Shown: positions 6,128 through 10,049 of the stretch, piece after piece | Numbering within the stretch: the first letter of the stretch is position 1 | Layout: every line of letters starts with the position of its first letter | Assembly: GCA_913045395.1 (NCBI GenBank) | Contig: CAJWPV010000022.1 | Location: forward strand, 1 to 10,049 | Reading direction: 5' to 3' | Length of the DNA stretch: 10,049 bases | Source: an uncultured Verrucomicrobiota bacterium | Lineage (GTDB): Bacteria > Verrucomicrobiota > Verrucomicrobiia > Limisphaerales > UBA1096 | Program-made: the position numbers and the translations under genes | The notes under the pieces: generated by a model | What the model was told of the DNA's origin: nothing | Seen by the model: only the letters and a program-made list of their open reading frames with translations | Databases searched by the model: none

Positions 6128-7939
6128 ATGGATCCGTTCATTTACAACTTCGCTCTTGGCGGGGTGGTCTTTGTCTTTGGCGCGGTGTTGGCGTGGCGTC
6201 AGGGCAGCCTGGGCTTGAGCGGAAGGGGTCGTCGCAACCTGTGCCTCGTGCTGGGGGTGTTTAGTTTTTATTTCATCCTCCAGGCGTTCCTCCAATACAA
6301 GGCGCCCGGCATGCCGGCGGCGGAGCCGTCCGCGTACAACCCAACGCCAGCCAGCGAGGCGGCGGTCGATCCCAGCAAGAGCTATCGAGGCGCGCCGGTC
6401 GATTACGCGATCATGATCGGTTATTTCTTGGTCATCGTGATCATGGGCGTGTTCTTCGGGCGGAAGATGAAATCGACCGACGATTTTTTCTTCGGCGGCC
6501 GGAAATTCGCCTGGTGGTTGATTGCGTTCAGCATGATCGCCACCACCATCGGGTCGTACAGCTTCCTGAAATACTCGAGCAAAGGTTACCAGTACGGGCT
6601 CTCGAGCACGCAGACCTACAGCAACGACTGGATTTATTTTCCGCTGCTGCTGTTTTGCTGGCTGCCAATTCTATACTTCTCCCGGGTCACGTCGATCCCC
6701 GAATATTTCGGTAGGCGTTTCAACTCGAAGGTCCGCTTTTGGGCGACAGTTTGTCTGATGGTGTACATGGTCGGTTACGTTGGCGTGAACCTGTTCACGA
6801 TGGGCAAGGTGCTGCACCATTTGTTGGGGTGGGATATTATTATTGGTGCGGTGGTCGTGGCGCTGGTGTCCGTGTCATATGTGTCGAGCGGCGGACAGAC
6901 GAGCGTGATCATGACTGACCTGTTCCAAGGCGTGATGCTGCTCGTCACTGGTTTTTTGATTCTCGGGTTGGGCTTTGCCTATCTCGGCGGCTTCGATGTG
7001 TTTTGGGCTAACCTGCCCGGCGACTCGCGGAAGGTGTTTCATAATTTTAACAGCGATCCCGGCTTCCCGAGCGTTGGTATTTTTTGGCAGGACGGCCTGG
7101 CCAACTCGATCATGTTCGGATTTTTGCACCAAGGGACGATCATGCGCTACATGTCGGCGCGGTCTTTCAAGGACTGCAAAAAGGCGGTGGTCACGCACCT
7201 GGTCGTGCTGATGCCGTTGGCGGCCTGCGTGGTTGGCGGCGCGGGCTGGCTAGCCAAGGCCTTGGCCAATCACGGCGACCTGCCGGGTGACATGGCGGCG
7301 GATGATTCGTTTTATGCCGCCACTCAACTCATTAGCCAGCCGGGTATCTTCGGGCTGATTCTCGCCGCTATGATTGCGGCGTTGATGTCCACGGTGGACA
7401 CGCTGATCACCGCCATCTCCGCCGTGTGGGTGAACGACGTGCATAAGCTATACATTAAAAAGGACATGACCGACCGCCAGGCGCTCATGGTGGCCCGGTT
7501 GACGGCGATCGGCGCGACGCTGGTGGGAATTGCCATGGTGCCGGTGTTCATGAATTTTGACTCGATCTACGACGCGCACGGAGCGTTCACGGCGGCGGTG
7601 ACGCCGCCACTGGTGGTGACGTTCGTGCTGAGCGTGTTTTGGAAACGCTTCACCGCTCCGGCGGCGTTGGCCACGCTGGTGGTCGGCTTGCTTGCGGTTG
7701 GCCTGTCGTTTTTCGTGCCGGAAGTGATCACACCGTTCGCGCACGGCGTGCCGATGGGCGAGGCCGGTGATGGGCTTTTCTCCGGCGTGAAGCAGTACAA
7801 GTTCATGCGGGCCTGCTACGGGTTGACGATCTGCGCCGTGGTGGGCGTCGTGGTGTCGTTCTTCACCAGGCCGGAGACCAAGTCGCTGGCCGGCTTGGTT
7901 TGGGAGAAGGGATACTATCGGTCGCTAAAAATTGATTAA
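6128..7939 (+). CDS. Sodium:solute symporter (SSS family) with extended N-terminus
   Basis: Inner-membrane Na+-coupled transporter of 603 residues. The SSS core starts near residue 92 (DYAIMIGYFLVIVIMGVFFGRKM) and includes DDFFFGGRKFAWW, the TSIPEYFGRRF loop, the signature GGQTSVIMTDLFQGVMLL (255-272), and AALMSTVDTLITAISAVWVNDVHK (417-440), where the family places Na+-binding Ser/Thr residues. Ahead of the core are two further hydrophobic segments (about 5-23 and 38-55) and a Pro/Ala-rich linker (about 58-90), making it longer than most members. ATG 6128 is the first in-frame start giving this N-terminus; no ribosome site is near (a GGGAG lies 23 nt away). The stop is 5 nt before the PPK2 start. 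The substrate is not readable; a sugar or carboxylate would fit the setting. Confidence 0.93.
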   Translation: MDPFIYNFALGGVVFVFGAVLAWRQGSLGLSGRGRRNLCLVLGVFSFYFILQAFLQYKAPGMPAAEPSAYNPTPASEAAVDPSKSYRGAPVDYAIMIGYFLVIVIMGVFFGRKMKSTDDFFFGGRKFAWWLIAFSMIATTIGSYSFLKYSSKGYQYGLSSTQTYSNDWIYFPLLLFCWLPILYFSRVTSIPEYFGRRFNSKVRFWATVCLMVYMVGYVGVNLFTMGKVLHHLLGWDIIIGAVVVALVSVSYVSSGGQTSVIMTDLFQGVMLLVTGFLILGLGFAYLGGFDVFWANLPGDSRKVFHNFNSDPGFPSVGIFWQDGLANSIMFGFLHQGTIMRYMSARSFKDCKKAVVTHLVVLMPLAACVVGGAGWLAKALANHGDLPGDMAADDSFYAATQLISQPGIFGLILAAMIAALMSTVDTLITAISAVWVNDVHKLYIKKDMTDRQALMVARLTAIGATLVGIAMVPVFMNFDSIYDAHGAFTAAVTPPLVVTFVLSVFWKRFTAPAALATLVVGLLAVGLSFFVPEVITPFAHGVPMGEAGDGLFSGVKQYKFMRACYGLTICAVVGVVVSFFTRPETKSLAGLVWEKGYYRSLKID

Positions 7940-7944
7940 TCGGC

Positions 7945-8796
7945 ATGTCCAGGGCGAATTACGTTAAAAAGAAGTTTTATTCGGCTTACAAGAATCTGGA
8001 GCGGGCCGTTTACGACGCGGAGAAGCGCCGGTTGCAGGCGGAGTTGCTCAATCTCCAGCGCTGGGCGCTCGAGAACAAAAAACGCATCGCCATCGCCGTC
8101 GAGGGCCGCGATGCGGCGGGCAAGGGCGGGACGATCAAGCGATTTGTCGAGTATCTGATGCCGAAGTATCTGCGCGTGGTGGAACTGGGTGTGCCCACCA
8201 AGAATGAGTCTCGCAACTGGTTTCGCCGTTATGAGAAGCAGATGCCTCAAAAGGGTGAAATCGTTTTCTTCGACCGTTCGTGGTACAACCGCGCGCTCAT
8301 CGAGCCGACCATGGGCTACTGCACCGAGCGGCAGTACCGCTACTTTATGAAGCGCGTCGTGCCGTGGGAGGAGCAGCTTATTGCCGACGGGCTGATCCTC
8401 ATCAAGTTTTACCTGTCGGTGGACCGGGACACGCAATTGTTCCGTTTCAAGGAGCGTATCATCCACCCGCTCAAGTACTGGAAATACTCGAAGAACGACG
8501 AGAAAGCCCGGGCCAAGTGGGAGGTGTTCACCAACTACAAGACGCAGATGCTAGAGCGCACGGCATCAGATACCAGCCCGTGGGTCGTTATCAACGCCAA
8601 CGACAAAATGTACGCGCGCCTGGCCTGTATGCTCTACACCATCTATCATGTCCCGTACGTCGAGAAACAGGCCTTCAAGCCGCTGACTGGCAAGGAACTG
8701 CCGGTCAAGTTCCGCATCGAGATCGATGGCGTGCCGTTCAGCAACCTGAGCTACCGACAATACAGCGTCCTTGAGCGCCTCTCCAAGCCGCAGTAG
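7945..8796 (+). CDS. ppk2: Polyphosphate kinase 2 (PPK2), class I-like
   Basis: Cytoplasmic enzyme of 283 residues that transfers phosphate between inorganic polyphosphate and nucleotides, usually making NTP from NDP. Walker A is GRDAAGKGG (54-62), Walker B is FFDRSWYNR (108-116), followed by ALIEPTMGYC. The lid region is RFKERIIHPLKYWKYSKND (about 167-185). LPVKFRIEIDG and SYRQYS close the protein. Length and one-domain layout match class I PPK2; ADP versus GDP or AMP preference is not resolved. ATG 7945 follows the symporter stop by 5 nt without a Shine-Dalgarno sequence, so co-transcription with the symporter is very likely. No clear terminator follows before the next gene, though a G+C-rich stretch lies at 8797-8820. 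Confidence 0.95.
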   Translation: MSRANYVKKKFYSAYKNLERAVYDAEKRRLQAELLNLQRWALENKKRIAIAVEGRDAAGKGGTIKRFVEYLMPKYLRVVELGVPTKNESRNWFRRYEKQMPQKGEIVFFDRSWYNRALIEPTMGYCTERQYRYFMKRVVPWEEQLIADGLILIKFYLSVDRDTQLFRFKERIIHPLKYWKYSKNDEKARAKWEVFTNYKTQMLERTASDTSPWVVINANDKMYARLACMLYTIYHVPYVEKQAFKPLTGKELPVKFRIEIDGVPFSNLSYRQYSVLERLSKPQ

Positions 8797-8799
8797 CTG

Positions 8800-8964
8800 C
8801 GCCTGGCCAAGCGCCCGGTTTTGGGTTGGCTCAGTTGAATGGGGGGGGTAATTTTGTCGTCCACGTTTTGACAGTGAATATGGCTATATTTTTTCGCATA
8901 ACTTTTGCTCGACAGACTTGCCTGGCCGTTGCCGCGGCTTTGGCTGGTTTCGCTTGGCCAGGCG
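8800..8964. repeat. 14-nt exact inverted repeat pair around the DUF1549 gene start
   Basis: CGCCTGGCCAAGCG (8800-8813, intergenic) is the exact reverse complement of CGCTTGGCCAGGCG (8951-8964, within the signal-peptide region of the DUF1549 gene). The 137 nt between them hold the start codon at 8880. A 13-nt copy (GCCTGGCCAAGCG) is also at 5519-5531 inside the sulfatase gene. Confidence 0.7.
8841..8848 (+). repeat. Eight-G homopolymer upstream of the DUF1549 gene
   Basis: A run of eight G lies 31 nt before the start codon at 8880, in the 83-nt gap after PPK2. Such tracts can change length by replication slippage or be miscounted in sequencing. It is outside any coding frame here, so only promoter or leader effects would be possible. 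Confidence 0.8.
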
Positions 8965-10049
8965 ATACGCTTGCTGTTGACAAGAATCCGGGCGCGATCG
9001 ATTTCGCTCGGGACATACGGCCGTTGCTCAGCGACAATTGTTTCGCCTGCCATGGGCCCGACGCTAAGAAGCGCAAGGCCGACCTTCGGTTCGACACGCG
9101 TGAGGGCGCCTTGGCCGATCTAGACGGCACCTCGGCGGTCGTTCCCGGCAAGCCAAACGAGAGTGAATTGGCCAGGCGCATCACGAGTGACGATGAGGAC
9201 GACCGCATGCCGCCGCCCGACTCGGGCAAGCAACTCGACGATCGGCAAAAGGAACTGCTACGGCAATGGATCGCCCAGGGCGCGGAGTACGATCTGCACT
9301 GGGCCTACAAGCCGGTCACTCGTCCCGAGCCGCCCAGCGTCAACAACGGCTCGTTTGTCCGCAACGACATCGACCGGTTCGTGCTGGCGACGATGCAGGA
9401 CAAGGGCTACGCACCGGCGCGGGAGGCCGATCGCCGCACGCTGATCCGCCGCCTGTCGTTCGACCTCACCGGGCTTCCACCAACGTGGGAGAGAGTGCAG
9501 GCGTTTGCCGCCGATCGATCGCCGCGTGCCTTCGAGAAGCTGGTCGACCGTCTGCTGGCTAGTCCGCATTACGGCGAGCGCATGGCGGTATTCTGGCTCG
9601 ACCTCGTGCGCTATGCCGACACGATGGGCTACCACTCCGACAATGTGCAGACCAAGCCGCTCTACCGAGAGTACGTCATCAATGCCTTCAACGACAATTT
9701 GGCGTTCGACCAGTTCACGCGTGAGCAGCTCGCCGGCGACCTGATGCCCGGCGCCACGCGTCGGCAGCTCATCGCCTCCGGCTACAACCGGCTGAACATG
9801 ACCACGCGCGAGGGCGGCTCTCAGCCCAAGGAATATATCGCCATTTACCTCGGTGACCGCGTGCGCAACGTCTCGGGCGTCTGGATGGCCACCACGCTCG
9901 GCTGCACGGAGTGTCACGACCACAAGTTCGACCCGTTCACGTCGCGGGATTTTTACAGCCTTGGCGCATACTTTGCCGACTTGGAGGAGACGCCGGTTGG
10001 TCCGCAAAAGTACAAACCGTTGCCGACTGCCATGCAGCAGGCCGAGGTG
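8880..10049 (+). CDS. Secreted PSCyt1/DUF1549 (planctomycete cytochrome-type) protein, 5' part
   Basis: The first 390 residues of a large secreted protein that continues past the window. Residues 1-32 are a signal peptide ending near DTLA. A PSCyt1 heme-binding domain follows: C54-x-x-C57-H58 (CFACHGPDAKKRKADLRFDT), with RMPPP (M110) as a possible distal ligand. From about 160 runs DUF1549 (PSCyt2): DRFVLATMQDKGYAPAREAD, RRLSFDLTGLPP, SPHYGERMAVFWLDLVRYADT, and a second heme-like site C342-x-x-C345-H346 (GCTECHDHKFDPF). A PSD1/DUF1553 domain would be expected downstream. These proteins are expanded in Planctomycetota and Verrucomicrobiota; their reaction is unproven, with roles in oxidation of carbohydrates suggested. 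ATG 8880 is the start that gives the signal peptide; no ribosome site is visible. Its partner in such loci is often a DUF1501 protein, which would lie outside the window. Confidence 0.93.
   Translation, partial: MAIFFRITFARQTCLAVAAALAGFAWPGDTLAVDKNPGAIDFARDIRPLLSDNCFACHGPDAKKRKADLRFDTREGALADLDGTSAVVPGKPNESELARRITSDDEDDRMPPPDSGKQLDDRQKELLRQWIAQGAEYDLHWAYKPVTRPEPPSVNNGSFVRNDIDRFVLATMQDKGYAPAREADRRTLIRRLSFDLTGLPPTWERVQAFAADRSPRAFEKLVDRLLASPHYGERMAVFWLDLVRYADTMGYHSDNVQTKPLYREYVINAFNDNLAFDQFTREQLAGDLMPGATRRQLIASGYNRLNMTTREGGSQPKEYIAIYLGDRVRNVSGVWMATTLGCTECHDHKFDPFTSRDFYSLGAYFADLEETPVGPQKYKPLPTAMQQAEV

Noticed and set aside
8868..8873. Perfect TTGACA hexamer as a -35 box for the DUF1549 gene
   Set aside because: No -10 box lies 16-18 nt downstream, and transcription from it would begin inside the gene after the start codon and lose the signal peptide.
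1..10049. CRISPR array, tRNA/rRNA genes, insertion sequences or phage genes
   Set aside because: No regularly spaced repeats, tRNA-like cloverleaf, rRNA segments, transposase motifs or terminal inverted repeats with target duplications were seen on either strand.

Overview
The window looks like chromosomal DNA of a PVC-group bacterium, most probably Verrucomicrobiota or Planctomycetota. This is inferred from a secreted PSCyt1/DUF1549 cytochrome-type protein, a secreted sulfatase with the variant active-site motif CCPSL, a DUF3500 protein, a YDPSH/HVHMKD-type sugar isomerase/epimerase, and G+C-rich coding with almost no Shine-Dalgarno sequences. The phylum cannot be settled from the sequence alone. 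No RNA genes, transposases, phage genes or CRISPR arrays were seen.

Layout. 1-467 (minus): 5' part of a TRAM-domain, [4Fe-4S] RNA uracil-C5 methyltransferase (RlmD/TrmA family), cut by the window edge. 566-1609 (minus): secreted DUF3500 protein. 1703-2623 and 2644-3213 (plus): a ROK-family sugar kinase followed closely by a SIS-domain phosphosugar isomerase of the GmhA type, likely one operon. 3311-4315 (plus): a TIM-barrel sugar phosphate isomerase/epimerase with visibly lower G+C than its neighbours, ended by a strong intrinsic terminator (4336-4367). 4386-5690 (minus): a secreted sulfatase, convergent with the isomerase. 5789-6097, 6128-7939 and 7945-8796 (plus): a Dabb-domain protein, a sodium:solute symporter with an extended N-terminus, and a class I-like polyphosphate kinase 2, packed as a probable operon. 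8880-10049 (plus): the 5' part of a PSCyt1/DUF1549 protein, running off the right edge.

How the genes may work together. The middle and right side suit degradation of sulfated or complex carbohydrates: sulfatase outside the cytoplasm, a Na+-driven symporter for uptake, a xylose-isomerase-like sugar isomerase and a sugar kinase inside. The symporter and PPK2 are only 5 nt apart, so uptake and polyphosphate/nucleotide metabolism may be co-expressed. These links are inferred from gene order and family membership only.

No clearly new multi-gene system is visible. The points most worth a second look are the kinase + SIS isomerase pair with altered metal-site residues, the cluster of three inverted repeats between the divergent sulfatase and Dabb genes, the excess of a TGGCCA-centred palindromic motif (including a 14-nt exact inverted pair around the start of the DUF1549 gene), and the near absence of Shine-Dalgarno sequences.
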